A stretch of 64,000 bases of DNA from contig JAMPAT010000004.1 in NCBI GenBank assembly GCA_023667095.1, positions 1 through 64,000 of the forward strand, in the 5' to 3' direction. Source of the DNA: Bacteroidales bacterium. GTDB lineage: Bacteria > Bacteroidota > Bacteroidia > Bacteroidales > UBA932. The notes beneath the pieces are model-generated. The model saw only the letters and a list, made by a program, of their open reading frames with translations. It was not told the DNA's origin and searched no databases. A program made the position numbers and the translations under genes. The first letter of the stretch is position 1, and the number at the start of each line of letters is the position of its first letter. Positions 9,963 to 18,488 of this stretch are shown here, in pieces.

Positions 9963-10346
9963 TCAGTCTACGGCTATGATGCCGTCAACGATGTATTTCT
10001 GCTGGCCTCTCCATGGGAGGACACCGAGATATTCCTTGTAATGGAGCTGTACGCTCTTGCCGCCGCAGAGGATGAGTGAGTCCGCAATCGACTTGTCTGC
10101 AACAGAGAAGTCGAATTCATATGACTGGACCGTAGCAGATGCAGTGCCTCCTTTGGGAGTCCCCCTGAATCCTGCCTGGATTATGCGTCCTTCGTATGTC
10201 TTGAACACATATCCCTTGTACACGACAAAATTCAGCTCTCCTGTCTTTACTCCTTCGCCGAATACGAAGTAGAACTTGAAATAGATTAATGCCGCAAGAG
10301 CGAGCGCAACGGAAAGTGATGCAATCAGTATTATCTTCCTTTTCAT
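9963..10346 (-). CDS. Small membrane-anchored protein, conserved hypothetical
   Basis: A 127-residue protein with one N-terminal membrane segment (about residues 4-24, IILIASLSVALALAALIYF) and a soluble remainder containing KGYVFKTYEGRIIQAGF. Similar small proteins in Bacteroidota are sometimes mislabelled 6-phosphogluconate dehydrogenase, but no dehydrogenase fold is present. The function is unknown. It is separated from the next upstream gene by 4 bp and from the S9 peptidase by 20 bp, so it is probably cotranscribed with both. Confidence 0.75.
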   Translation of the reverse strand: MKRKIILIASLSVALALAALIYFKFYFVFGEGVKTGELNFVVYKGYVFKTYEGRIIQAGFRGTPKGGTASATVQSYEFDFSVADKSIADSLILCGGKSVQLHYKEYLGVLPWRGQQKYIVDGIIAVD

Positions 10347-10350
10347 GCTG

Positions 10351-10722
10351 TCAAAAAATTTTTATATCTTCTCCAATTTCCTTTGATTTTTCCAGTTCAA
10401 TTATGCCTGCACAGACAAGAAGTCCGATGAACGGGGTCTGCTGCCTCCTGATGTATGGCTTGACCTTGGCAGTGTTGATTACGTCAAGATTCTTGACCGC
10501 ATCGTATGCTGCAATGAAGTCCTTGCCTGTGAGGTACTCTCCTTCATCAGCACGTTTCGTGCCCTTTGTTCCTCCCTTAAGGAAAATACAGCTGCCGACA
10601 AATGTTGCCGTGTATGGGATTCCGGTGACGGACGTGAAGCTTCCGTTTTCCTTTACATACCGGACAACCTTTTCCCAGATCTCGGCTCCGCCCATGTTGA
10701 GATATTCTTGTCTGATTTCCAT
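10351..10722 (-). CDS. Hypothetical protein, 123 aa
   Basis: A soluble 123-residue protein of unknown function. It has no signal peptide or membrane segment. The central stretch GSCIFLKGGTKGTKRADEG is Gly/Lys-rich and is followed by a helical part ending in IGLLVCAGIIELEKSKEI. I do not recognise a family. Its position 13 bp behind gpsA and 4 bp ahead of the small membrane protein supports it being real and cotranscribed. Confidence 0.65.
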   Translation of the reverse strand: MEIRQEYLNMGGAEIWEKVVRYVKENGSFTSVTGIPYTATFVGSCIFLKGGTKGTKRADEGEYLTGKDFIAAYDAVKNLDVINTAKVKPYIRRQQTPFIGLLVCAGIIELEKSKEIGEDIKIF

Positions 10723-10735
10723 TGTGCTATTGATT

Positions 10736-11746
10736 TTATGGGATTAGCTTCTTGACCAGTTCCTTCATGCTTTTCCTGGCAGATGCCTTGCTGTACAGTA
10801 CATTATATACCATGTCGGCTATAGGCATGTCCACTTTGTGCCTGAAGTTGATATGCCTGATGCAGTCCGCTGCAAAATATCCCTCTGCAATCATTGTCAT
10901 CTCATTGAGCGCGCTCTTTACTGTGCATCCATGTCCTATCAGCTGCCCCAGCCTCCTGTTGCGGCTGTATGCAGAATAGCATGTCACGAGCAGGTCACCG
11001 AGATATTCCGGGTTCATGGTGTCCCTTTCCGCAGGGTAGCTTTCCCTGAGGAAACGGGTCATCTCCTTTGCGCAGCACGAAATCAGCATCGCGAGGAAAT
11101 TGTCCCCATAGCCAAGCCCTGTGGCTATTCCGGCTGCCAGTGCATATATGTTTTTCAGGATTGCCGCATATTCCACCCCGTAGATGTCGGACGAGTAGTG
11201 GAGCATGAGGAAGTCTGTTCCGATTCTATGGCCGATTGCCCTTGCATTCTCAATGTCTGTACAGACAACTGAGAGGTATGATGTCCTGCCGCGGGAGACT
11301 TCCTCTGCATGGGACGGTCCAGAGACAATTCCTATCTGCTTGTAGGTCAGATTGTATCTGTCATGCAGATATTCCACGGCTGTCTTGTAGTCCCCTGGAA
11401 TTATCCCCTTGATAGCGGAGACTATGAACTTGTCTTTCAGCGGCACTGTGAGCGGTGCAAGGAAATCTTTCAGATAGGCGGACGGGGCAGCCATGATAAC
11501 TATGTCTGAGCCTGCAACAACTTTGTTGATATCCATTTCCGGATGTATCAGCTTCCTGTCAAATTCTATCTCGTTGAGGTATTTTGGATTCCTGCCCTCT
11601 GTCATCAGGCCTTCATATACTTCCCTGTTGCGGATGTGCCAGTGTACCTCATTGCCGTTCCGTGCCAGGAGACTTACAATGGCTGTTGCCCAGCTGCCGT
11701 ATCCGATTACACCGCAAGATGATTTTTCCCCTATATTGTATTCCAT
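10736..11746 (-). CDS. gpsA: NAD(P)-dependent glycerol-3-phosphate dehydrogenase
   Basis: Makes sn-glycerol 3-phosphate from dihydroxyacetone phosphate for phospholipid synthesis. The N-terminal dinucleotide site reads GVIGYGSWATA (residues 13-23), and the family signatures SAIKGI, GPSHAEEV and AAILKNIYALAAGIATGLGYG follow, including the active-site lysine in the ILKN segment. At 336 residues the length is normal. In many Bacteroidota gpsA is next to pgi; here pgi is about 35 kb away beside hisS. It lies 35 bp after the AraC-type regulator on the same strand. Confidence 0.95.
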   Translation of the reverse strand: MEYNIGEKSSCGVIGYGSWATAIVSLLARNGNEVHWHIRNREVYEGLMTEGRNPKYLNEIEFDRKLIHPEMDINKVVAGSDIVIMAAPSAYLKDFLAPLTVPLKDKFIVSAIKGIIPGDYKTAVEYLHDRYNLTYKQIGIVSGPSHAEEVSRGRTSYLSVVCTDIENARAIGHRIGTDFLMLHYSSDIYGVEYAAILKNIYALAAGIATGLGYGDNFLAMLISCCAKEMTRFLRESYPAERDTMNPEYLGDLLVTCYSAYSRNRRLGQLIGHGCTVKSALNEMTMIAEGYFAADCIRHINFRHKVDMPIADMVYNVLYSKASARKSMKELVKKLIP

Positions 11747-11781
11747 CTCAGAAAGTCCCGTTAAAAATTCGAGTGATCATG

Positions 11782-12945
11782 TCATATTATCTTTTCCGGA
11801 TGCCCGTCAGTCTCACGCCATTTCTTTGGCGAGCATCCCACCAGCTTGACAAACTGGCGGTGGAAATTGGAGCGGTCGCTGAAACCGCACATTTCCCCTG
11901 CAAGGTTGATTGAAATCTCCCTGTTGTCAAGGAGTATCTTTTTTGCATCGTTGATTCTCAGCTCTGTGCGCCAGCTCCTGAAATCCTGGCCTATCCTCTG
12001 TGAGAAATACAGCTGCAGAATCTCGTTCGATGTCCTCAGCTCCTCTGCAATCTCCTCGCGGCTCTTGTCGTATTCCCTGTATTTCTTGCTTTCGACCCAC
12101 TGGGCTATATGCCTGTCAAGTGCCTCGAACTCCTTTTCTATCTTTTTCCTGTCCTTTTCAGGATTGTCTTTCCTCGCTTTCCTCTTGGCCGGGAACAGGT
12201 CCTGCCCAGAAAGAGTCCTGTGCGCAAATGCGTCAAGGATAAGCTTGTGGCTTCCGATGAATGAGATGAAATTTCCTGTGAAATAGAGCATGAACAGTAC
12301 ATACCATGCAATGTATATCTTCATGAATCCGTTTGGCAATACCATATACACGAGCAGGAACATGTCCGTGAGCATGGCAATGATGTAGCAGAAGCGTATC
12401 CACCTTATCTTGTGCTCCTCCTCGTCATCGTAGTATGCCTCAAGCATCTTGCCTGATTTCTTGTATGCCTTGTCAAAAAGGACAATATAGTATATGCTCT
12501 GTATGACAAACAGTGCGATGCAGATGCCGAATATGGCAGGATATACGGAATTTTCGCTGAGGAAGCTCTCTAAAAGTGCAATAGATGCTGCCGTGAGCAG
12601 AAAAATGTTCATCGTGAACCTGTTGCCTGATATGGTCTTGTCATCAAGGAGGTTAATCATTGAGTATGACATCGCCATGGATGAGAATGCCGCAGCCACA
12701 AGCATTGTCAGCGAGGAGAACCGCTCGTAATTCCATACAAGCGGATATTTGTACAGGGAGAATGCCATCATAAGTCCGCAGACAAGGAAGGATATGGCAA
12801 TGGTGTTCTTCGCGTTTGCCAGCTTCTTTGAATATTCTGTCTGGGGAACCTTGATAAGCATTAATATAAAGGCCAGCATGAACGAATCCGTACATGCCAG
12901 CCATTGTATTGTCCTTATGTTTGTAAGGTCGGTTAAGAAATCCAT
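11782..12945 (-). CDS. AraC-family regulator with N-terminal membrane domain
   Basis: A 387-residue protein with about seven hydrophobic segments in the first 240 residues. A charged linker follows (KRKARKDNPEKDRKK, about 255-270), then a C-terminal AraC-type double helix-turn-helix. The second HTH shows AGEMCGFSDRSNFHRQF followed by VGCSPKKWRE, the classic AraC ending. Membrane-anchored AraC regulators of this build are frequent in Bacteroidota, and their signals are mostly unknown. It sits between the deoxyhypusine-synthase-like gene and gpsA on the same strand. The target genes cannot be told from sequence. Confidence 0.88.
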   Translation of the reverse strand: MDFLTDLTNIRTIQWLACTDSFMLAFILMLIKVPQTEYSKKLANAKNTIAISFLVCGLMMAFSLYKYPLVWNYERFSSLTMLVAAAFSSMAMSYSMINLLDDKTISGNRFTMNIFLLTAASIALLESFLSENSVYPAIFGICIALFVIQSIYYIVLFDKAYKKSGKMLEAYYDDEEEHKIRWIRFCYIIAMLTDMFLLVYMVLPNGFMKIYIAWYVLFMLYFTGNFISFIGSHKLILDAFAHRTLSGQDLFPAKRKARKDNPEKDRKKIEKEFEALDRHIAQWVESKKYREYDKSREEIAEELRTSNEILQLYFSQRIGQDFRSWRTELRINDAKKILLDNREISINLAGEMCGFSDRSNFHRQFVKLVGCSPKKWRETDGHPEKII

Positions 12946-12988
12946 TTCTATGTTTCAGAGACCGAGTGCATGGCCATGTTAAGCCATA

Positions 12989-13969
12989 TTACCAGCCCAG
13001 TACATACGAGAAGATGAGCGGAGCCACGATTGTAGCGTCTGACTCTACGATGAAACGCGGAGTGTCAACATCGAGCTTGCCCCATGTAATCTTCTCATTA
13101 GGAACTGCTCCCGAGTAGGAACCGTAAGATGTCGTACAGTCTGAAATCTGGCAGAAATATGCCCATAGCGGCACGTCCGGCCACTCGAGGTCCTGTGCCA
13201 TCATAGGGACTACGCAGATAGGGAAGTCACCTGCTGTACCTCCTCCGATCTGGAAGAATCCTACGCCCTGTCCGCCGCAGTTCTCGCGGTACCACTCTGT
13301 AAGGAATATCATTGTCTCGATACCGTTCTTGATCATGCTTGTCTCGAACTCTCCCCTGATGCAGTGTGCAGTGAAGATGTTTGCTGTAGTACAGTCCTCC
13401 CATGCAGGAACCACGATAGGGATGTTCTTCTCGCATGCTGCAAGTACCCAGCTGTCCTTAGGGTCAATCTCATAGTACTGCTCCAGGACACCGCTGCGCA
13501 GAAGCTTGTAGATTACCTCCCAAGGGAAAAGCCTCTCGCCTGAAGCCTTCATCTCGTTCCATACGTCAACGAGGTGGTGCTCAAGGCGGCGGAATGCCTC
13601 CTCTTCAGGGATGCATGTGTCAGTCACACGGTTCATGTGGTTGTCCAGAAGCTCCTTCTCCTGTGCAGGAGTCAGGTCCCTGTAGTTCGGAACCCTATAG
13701 TAGTGGTTGTGGGCAACCAGGTTCATGATGTCTTCCTCGAGGTTGTTTGCTGAGCATGACACGATCTGTATCTTGTCCTGGCGGATCATCTCTGCAAGTG
13801 AGAGTCCGATTTCTGCGGTACTCATTGCGCCGGCCATCGCCAGCATCATCTTTCCGCCCTTGTTCATGTGCTCGTCATAGGCCTTTGCAGCATCTACGAG
13901 TGCTGCAGAGTTGAAATGGCGATAATGGTGTGTAATGAATTTTGAAATAGCTCCTTTTTCCATTTCCAA
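12989..13969 (-). CDS. Deoxyhypusine synthase-like protein
   Basis: A 326-residue member of the deoxyhypusine synthase family. It keeps the NAD-dependent core: AMAGAMSTAEIG near residue 45, SCSANNLEED near 92, a GGGTAGD segment, and the catalytic lysine K298 in ITWGKLDVD, which corresponds to the enzyme-imine lysine of the eukaryotic enzyme. Bacteria lack the eIF5A substrate, so bacterial relatives are thought to act in polyamine metabolism (for example, aminobutyl transfer to another amine). That role here is an inference. First gene of a leftward run; no other polyamine gene is adjacent, although lysA lies nearby on the other strand. Confidence 0.85.
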   Translation of the reverse strand: MEMEKGAISKFITHHYRHFNSAALVDAAKAYDEHMNKGGKMMLAMAGAMSTAEIGLSLAEMIRQDKIQIVSCSANNLEEDIMNLVAHNHYYRVPNYRDLTPAQEKELLDNHMNRVTDTCIPEEEAFRRLEHHLVDVWNEMKASGERLFPWEVIYKLLRSGVLEQYYEIDPKDSWVLAACEKNIPIVVPAWEDCTTANIFTAHCIRGEFETSMIKNGIETMIFLTEWYRENCGGQGVGFFQIGGGTAGDFPICVVPMMAQDLEWPDVPLWAYFCQISDCTTSYGSYSGAVPNEKITWGKLDVDTPRFIVESDATIVAPLIFSYVLGW

Positions 13970-14354
13970 TATCTGTTTAATCTAAAATACTTTTCCTTTT
14001 AATTGCAGTCCCTTTCAGAACCAGCCGCGAAATTAACGAATTTTTCCATATTTTCGCAACCGTTCGTGGAATAATCGCATAATCTCCCCTGAAAAATCAT
14101 GTGCTTTTCCCGTAGAGATTCTTTGTCCTGTATGCCGTCAGTCCGGTACAATGGCATGAGTGCCGGATCTGCGGTGTCCTATGGACAGTGTTTTATATAG
14201 AATGAAATTTTTGTAACTTTGGGAAATTAAAGTAAATAAGTCTATGTATGGAAAATGATACACCACCTTGGTATACTTTGATGCTTCTATGTGGAATGAC
14301 TGGCATGGAAGTTTAAAACAGTGCCGTGATTATCGATAGATTAAAATTTGTCTT
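13970..14354. other. Divergent intergenic region
   Basis: This 385-bp region separates the leftward deoxyhypusine-synthase-like gene from the rightward lipoprotein pair. A near-consensus minus-strand -7 box (CGAAATTA, 14028-14035) and a plus-strand TAACTTTG at 14214-14221 are visible. No ORF of interest is seen. Confidence 0.5.
14214..14221 (+). promoter_or_regulatory. Candidate -7 element for the lipoprotein pair
   Basis: TAACTTTG fits the Bacteroidota -7 consensus TAnnTTTG. It would give a leader of roughly 125 nt before the ATG at 14355. A matching -33 box is not clear. Confidence 0.4.
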
Positions 14355-14615
14355 ATGAAAATATTCTATAGCTGTTTAATGCTGTCTTTATCTATATGCT
14401 TTTGCATATCTTGCAGCAAAGACATGGCATCAGGTGAAAAAGAAGATGCTGAAACTATTGATAATATCTTATATCCTTGTGTTCAAAAGGCCAGTGTTGT
14501 CAAGTCTGAATATGATAAATGGATGCTAAGTTCTGGCCGTAAATTGACTGGCGATAAAGGACAGGGATTGAAAGATGGGAGTAAGGCAGCTGTGAACGCA
14601 TTTGTCAATAGGTAG
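14355..14615 (+). CDS. Small lipoprotein of unknown function
   Basis: An 86-residue protein with a lipoprotein signal peptide (lipobox near CISC, about residues 17-20). The mature part is short, charged and probably helical. I do not recognise a family. The next lipoprotein gene starts two bases after its stop codon, so they are almost certainly cotranscribed and may work together at the outer membrane. Confidence 0.6.
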   Translation: MKIFYSCLMLSLSICFCISCSKDMASGEKEDAETIDNILYPCVQKASVVKSEYDKWMLSSGRKLTGDKGQGLKDGSKAAVNAFVNR

Positions 14616-14617
14616 TT

Positions 14618-15088
14618 ATGAAAAGGATATGTATATTGTTCATTGCACTTCTGGCCTTAGGTTGTGGTCCGGGCAGGCATACAGTTGAAACCGTGGATAA
14701 TTCTACAGCAGAACTAATCTCGTCCGGCTGCTTTAAACTGGATATAGAGCAGGTATTTGAACCGGACAGTCCGGCTGTGTCTCCTGGTTATGGGAGTACG
14801 ATACAGTATGAAAATGGCAATGTGACGGTCAGATTTTCTCCTGAGGTTGACATAATCTGCAACACATATTTGCCGGCGATGTTTTTTGACAGGCCTGCCT
14901 CTGTAAGCAATGTCGGTGGACGGAGGTATAGGATTGATGTCAGGAATTGTACGGAATTTCCGTCATACAGGTATATTTATGTCGAATTTTCTGTTGACAG
15001 GCAGTCAAATATCTGCCATGGGAGCATCTGGAGCAATAAAAGAATCACCAGCAATTTCAAAGGACGGATCCTGCCATTGGATGATTGA
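14618..15088 (+). CDS. Lipoprotein, possibly DUF4251-like
   Basis: A 156-residue lipoprotein with lipobox ALGC near residues 13-16. The mature part is beta-rich; its ending SIWSNKRITSNFKGRI resembles the C-terminal strand of DUF4251 proteins, which Bacteroidota carry in multiple copies. The usual DUF4251 LPYFGRAY motif appears as TYLPAMFFDRPA, so the assignment is tentative. The function is unknown. It lies directly behind the 86-residue lipoprotein gene, and a hairpin at 15114-15161 may end the transcript. Confidence 0.65.
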   Translation: MKRICILFIALLALGCGPGRHTVETVDNSTAELISSGCFKLDIEQVFEPDSPAVSPGYGSTIQYENGNVTVRFSPEVDIICNTYLPAMFFDRPASVSNVGGRRYRIDVRNCTEFPSYRYIYVEFSVDRQSNICHGSIWSNKRITSNFKGRILPLDD

Positions 15089-15113
15089 CATTGCATGCTT
15101 ATTTAAATAATTG

Positions 15114-15161
15114 CCGCTTCTCTGATCTACAGTCCTTTCCGCATTGTGATCAGGGAAGCGG
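15114..15161 (+). terminator. Hairpin downstream of the lipoprotein pair
   Basis: CCGCTTCTCTGATC (15114-15127) pairs with GATCAGGGAAGCGG (15148-15161) with a single wobble. No T-run follows, so it may be a terminator-like or RNA-stabilising hairpin. Confidence 0.5.
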
Positions 15162-15323
15162 AATTTGATAAATCCTGATGGCTCTCAAGGAAACAGAAGG
15201 ACTGGCTTGTCTCTCCGTTTTTATATGTTTCTCCTTTATGTTCAACTGTCGTTGTCGGGGCGTGGTATGATTGTCTGGCTTTGGCCAAAAGGGCAGGATA
15301 GTTCATCTGGAACGCAGCAATTC

Positions 15324-15463
15324 AGCAAGCACGCTTTGAAAATATAACTATCTGAAAACGAAGTATTTCCATTTGAAGACTGTGCCGAAACATGCTAAAT
15401 TCAGTGCCAGAAAGCACACAAAAGTATCATGGAGAGCGTAAAATGCAGATTTGTGTGCTTGCT
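15324..15463. repeat. 140-bp palindromic element, copy 1
   Basis: Outer inverted arms AGCAAGCACGC (15324-15334) and GTGTGCTTGCT (15453-15463) lie exactly 140 bp apart. Inside are a TGTGC half-site at 15381 and a perfect 10-bp stem AGCACACAAA (15413-15422) with its complement at 15450-15459, enclosing a 27-nt loop that holds CATGGAGAGCGTA. The same layout recurs at 37388-37527 and 41685-41824. The flanks are TTC on the left and CA on the right, as in the other copies, but the arms do not extend further outward in this copy. Confidence 0.75.
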
Positions 15464-15638
15464 CATGGTGGATATTTCAGATGTATTCTATAGGAGAGGG
15501 ATGATTGGCAAGAGTGAGGCAAGTGTGAAACGGTATGTCAAGTCTCCTGTTGATGCTGGTCTTGTTGAATACCGCAATTCAAAAAAGACAGGGGGACTTT
15601 ATGTGAAAACATATCCGGGTTATCCTTATTCCAGGTAA
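15429..15638 (+). pseudogene. Fragment resembling a C-terminal winged-helix domain
   Basis: The open frame encodes MIGKSEASVKRYVKSP and LVEYRNSKKTGGLYVK. These resemble the winged-helix end of Fic-type or RecG-like (AlbA) regulators, which often finish with an IEYRGSKKTGGYY-type wing. The catalytic part is missing and the upstream portion overlaps the palindromic element copy 1, so it is probably the leftover of a gene disrupted there. The call rests on a short match. Confidence 0.35.
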
Positions 15639-15660
15639 AGTCAATCTGATACTGGGTATA

Positions 15661-15693
15661 TTGCAATACTTAACGATTTTTTCCCTATTTTTG
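15661..15693 (+). promoter_or_regulatory. Candidate lysA promoter
   Basis: TTG at 15661-15663 and TATTTTTG at 15686-15693 (22-nt spacing) fit the Bacteroidota -33/-7 pattern and lie about 70 bp before the lysA start. Confidence 0.45.
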
Positions 15694-15765
15694 CAACCGT
15701 TTTGACAAATTATGTGACAATTGGCCGGAGACGGCCTGCATTGATGCTTTCCGGATTTGAGTAAT

Positions 15766-16974
15766 ATGTTTGATGTCAACAGGATAGAATTTTTTGAACA
15801 GGTAGAGACACCATTCTACTTCTATGATATGGACCGCTTGCGCAGTACAGTCGGGAAGGTGGTGGAACTGTCTGGAAGATACGGCATCATGGCGCATTAT
15901 GCAGTGAAAGCCAATGTTGAGAGGCGTATCCTTGAATACATATCCTCCATGGGCCTTGGCGCGGACTGTGTCAGCGGAAACGAGGTCCAGCATGCCTGCA
16001 GCTGCAGGTTTCCTGCGGAGAATATCGTCTTTGCCGGGGTAGGGAAGAGTGACCGGGAGATTGCAGAGGCCATAAGGGCCGGAATAGGGATGTTCAACTG
16101 CGAGTCGCTGCAGGAGATATTTGTCGTGAATGCCATGGCCGCGAAATTTGGCCGTACGGTCAATGTCAGCATACGTGTGAATCCTGGTGTTGATGCCCAT
16201 ACACACCGGTATATCACCACAGGCACATACGAGAACAAGTTCGGTATATCCGACCATGAGTTCATGGCTGCAGTGGAGATGATAAGGAGATGCCATAACA
16301 TACATTTTGCGGGGCTTCATTTCCATATCGGCTCCCAGATTACAGATGTCGGGGAAGTGTTCTCGCTCGAATGCACACGTGCCAATGAGATAGTGGAGTG
16401 GTTCGAGGCACATGGACTTGCTGTCGACAATGTAAATCTCGGTGGAGGCCTTGGGGTAGACTATGAGGACCCGGACGGAAATCCGGAGCCGGATTTTGAG
16501 GCGTGGTTCAGGGCGATAGACAGGAATATCGTGCGCAGGCCAGGACGTACAATCCATGTAGAGCCAGGACGTTCGCTGGTTGCCCAGTGCGCGAGCCTCA
16601 TATCCCGTGTCCTGTTCGTCAAGACGGGGGAGACCAAGAATTTCCTTGTCCTGGATGCCGGAATGAACGACCTGATAAGGCCTGCCCTCTATGGCGCATA
16701 TCACAGGATAGAGAACATATCGGCCATATTGCGTCCTAACCTTCCCCAGTCGCAGGTCTATGACGTTGTCGGGCCTGTCTGTGAATCGAGTGACGTGTGG
16801 GGAGCCGGCAGGCTGCTCCCGCTAAGTGTCCGCGGTGACCTTATGGCAATACGCTCCGCAGGTGCATACGGGCAGGTAATGGCCAGCAGGTACAATCTCC
16901 GTGACTTTGCTCCTGCTGTGTATTCCGATGACATGCATGGGGCACGCCTCAGGACAGAATATTTTGAGAATTGA
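15766..16974 (+). CDS. lysA: Diaminopimelate decarboxylase
   Basis: PLP-dependent fold-III decarboxylase making L-lysine from meso-diaminopimelate. The PLP lysine is in AHYAVKAN near the N-terminus; HIGSQITD, NLGGGLGVDY, VEPGRSLVA and the C-terminal VCESSDVWG segment (active-site cysteine across the dimer) are all present. About 402 residues, normal length. I chose the ATG at 15766 (MFDVNRIEFFEQ); an in-frame TTG at 15757 would add three residues. Carboxynorspermidine decarboxylase is a related alternative, but the EPGR and CESSD signatures favour LysA. ffh follows 31 bp downstream. Confidence 0.9.
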   Translation: MFDVNRIEFFEQVETPFYFYDMDRLRSTVGKVVELSGRYGIMAHYAVKANVERRILEYISSMGLGADCVSGNEVQHACSCRFPAENIVFAGVGKSDREIAEAIRAGIGMFNCESLQEIFVVNAMAAKFGRTVNVSIRVNPGVDAHTHRYITTGTYENKFGISDHEFMAAVEMIRRCHNIHFAGLHFHIGSQITDVGEVFSLECTRANEIVEWFEAHGLAVDNVNLGGGLGVDYEDPDGNPEPDFEAWFRAIDRNIVRRPGRTIHVEPGRSLVAQCASLISRVLFVKTGETKNFLVLDAGMNDLIRPALYGAYHRIENISAILRPNLPQSQVYDVVGPVCESSDVWGAGRLLPLSVRGDLMAIRSAGAYGQVMASRYNLRDFAPAVYSDDMHGARLRTEYFEN

Positions 16975-17005
16975 CCCTATAATTGAATAATTAAAGAGAA
17001 AATAT

Positions 17006-18319
17006 ATGTTTGAAAATTTATCAGAGCGCATTGAACGGTCCTTCAAGATCCTTAAGGGAGAGGGAAAGATTACTGAAATCAATATCGCCGAGGCACTGAA
17101 AGACATCCGCAGGGCTTTGCTGGATGCCGATGTAAGCTACAAGATAGCAAAGCAGTTCTGTGACGATGTCAAGCAGAAGGCACTTGGGCAGAATGTCCTG
17201 ACTGCTGTCAAGCCGCAGCAGATGATTGTCAAGATCGTACATGACGAACTGGCTGCCTTGATGGGAAGCAATTCATCTGACATCAATGTCAAGGGCAACC
17301 CTGCTGTGGTGCTTGTGGCAGGTCTCAACGGTTCAGGTAAGACCACTTTCTCAGGCAAGCTTGCCCTGAACATCAAGAGCAAGAGGGGGATGAAGGTCCT
17401 TCTTGCAGCGTGTGACACATTCCGTCCTGCAGCAATTGACCAGTTGAAGGTCCTTGGTGAGCAGATCGGAGTACCAGTATATTCTGAGACAGAAGTCAAG
17501 GATCCTGTGAAGATTGCAAGGAATGCAATCTCCAAGGCAAAGGCAGAGGGATATTCAGTCGTGATTGTCGATACAGCCGGACGTCTTGCAGTCGACCAGG
17601 AGCTGATGGACGAGATTTCAGCACTCAAGGAGGCGGTGCAGCCTACAGAGACCCTGTTTGTAGTCGATGCCATGACAGGACAGGATGCAGTGGAGACAGC
17701 AAAGGCATTCAATGACCGCCTTGATTTTGATGGAGTCGTCCTGACAAAGATGGACGGTGACACACGTGGCGGTGCAGCCCTTTCAATCAAGGCTGTTGTC
17801 GGCAAGCCGATCAAATTTGTCAGCTCTGGCGAGAAGATGGAGGCACTTGACGTGTTCCATCCAGCACGTATTGCAGACCGTATCCTTGGAATGGGTGACG
17901 TCGTGTCCCTCGTCGAGAAGGCACAGGAGCAGTTTGACGAGAAACAGGCACGTGAACTCAAGAAAAAGCTGGCGAAGAACCAGTTCACCCTAATGGATTT
18001 CTACAACCAGATCCAGCAGATAAAGAAGATGGGCAACATCAAGGATCTTGCATCCATGATTCCTGGAATGGGCAAGGCCCTCAAGGATGTAGATATGGAC
18101 AACGATTCGTTCAAGGGCATAGAGGCAATAATCCTTTCAATGACGCCTGCCGAGAGGGAGCGTCCTGAAATCATCAATGGAAGCCGCCGTAAGCGTATCG
18201 CAGACGGTAGCGGTACATCAATACAGGAGGTCAACCGCCTTCTGAAGCAGTTCGAGGGCACCCGCTCGATGATGAAGAGTGTGATGACAGGTAATTTCCC
18301 TGGAATGCGCCGCAGGTAA
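17006..18319 (+). CDS. ffh: Signal recognition particle GTPase Ffh
   Basis: Binds signal sequences and 4.5S RNA and delivers ribosomes to FtsY for co-translational membrane insertion. The 437 residues show the N domain (helical, 1-90), the G domain with P-loop GLNGSGKTT (about 108-116), DTAGRL and TKMDGDTRGG, and the methionine-rich M domain ending in GNFPGMRRR. Length and order are standard. A strong terminator follows at 18374-18413. The 4.5S RNA gene is not visible in this window. Confidence 0.97.
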   Translation: MFENLSERIERSFKILKGEGKITEINIAEALKDIRRALLDADVSYKIAKQFCDDVKQKALGQNVLTAVKPQQMIVKIVHDELAALMGSNSSDINVKGNPAVVLVAGLNGSGKTTFSGKLALNIKSKRGMKVLLAACDTFRPAAIDQLKVLGEQIGVPVYSETEVKDPVKIARNAISKAKAEGYSVVIVDTAGRLAVDQELMDEISALKEAVQPTETLFVVDAMTGQDAVETAKAFNDRLDFDGVVLTKMDGDTRGGAALSIKAVVGKPIKFVSSGEKMEALDVFHPARIADRILGMGDVVSLVEKAQEQFDEKQARELKKKLAKNQFTLMDFYNQIQQIKKMGNIKDLASMIPGMGKALKDVDMDNDSFKGIEAIILSMTPAERERPEIINGSRRKRIADGSGTSIQEVNRLLKQFEGTRSMMKSVMTGNFPGMRRR

Positions 18320-18373
18320 GTATCTATGGATTGCCTGTTTATCAGGAGTTGAGCCAATCAGGACATATGGCAA

Positions 18374-18413
18374 AAAAGCAGGGCGGCCCTAAGTCATGGG
18401 CCGCCCTGCTTTT
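18374..18413. terminator. Strong (bidirectional) terminator after ffh
   Basis: AAAAGCAGGGCGGCCC (18374-18389) pairs perfectly with GGGCCGCCCTGCTTTT (18398-18413). The A-tract and T-tract on either side let it work in both directions, serving ffh and possibly the convergent GH20 gene. Confidence 0.9.
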
Positions 18414-18488
18414 GCCATGTGCATTATGAGGCTGTCGGGAGGGCTTCCAAAAATGAAAATCACCCTCCGGTTGTATCCTGATTCAGGT

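Noticed and set aside
15685-16704. 339-aa ORF antisense to lysA
   Set aside because: lysA has all family motifs; the antisense ORF is a codon-bias shadow rich in Cys and His.
17137-17988. 283-aa ORF antisense to ffh
   Set aside because: Shadow of a strongly conserved gene, Ser/Thr/Arg rich and without a domain.
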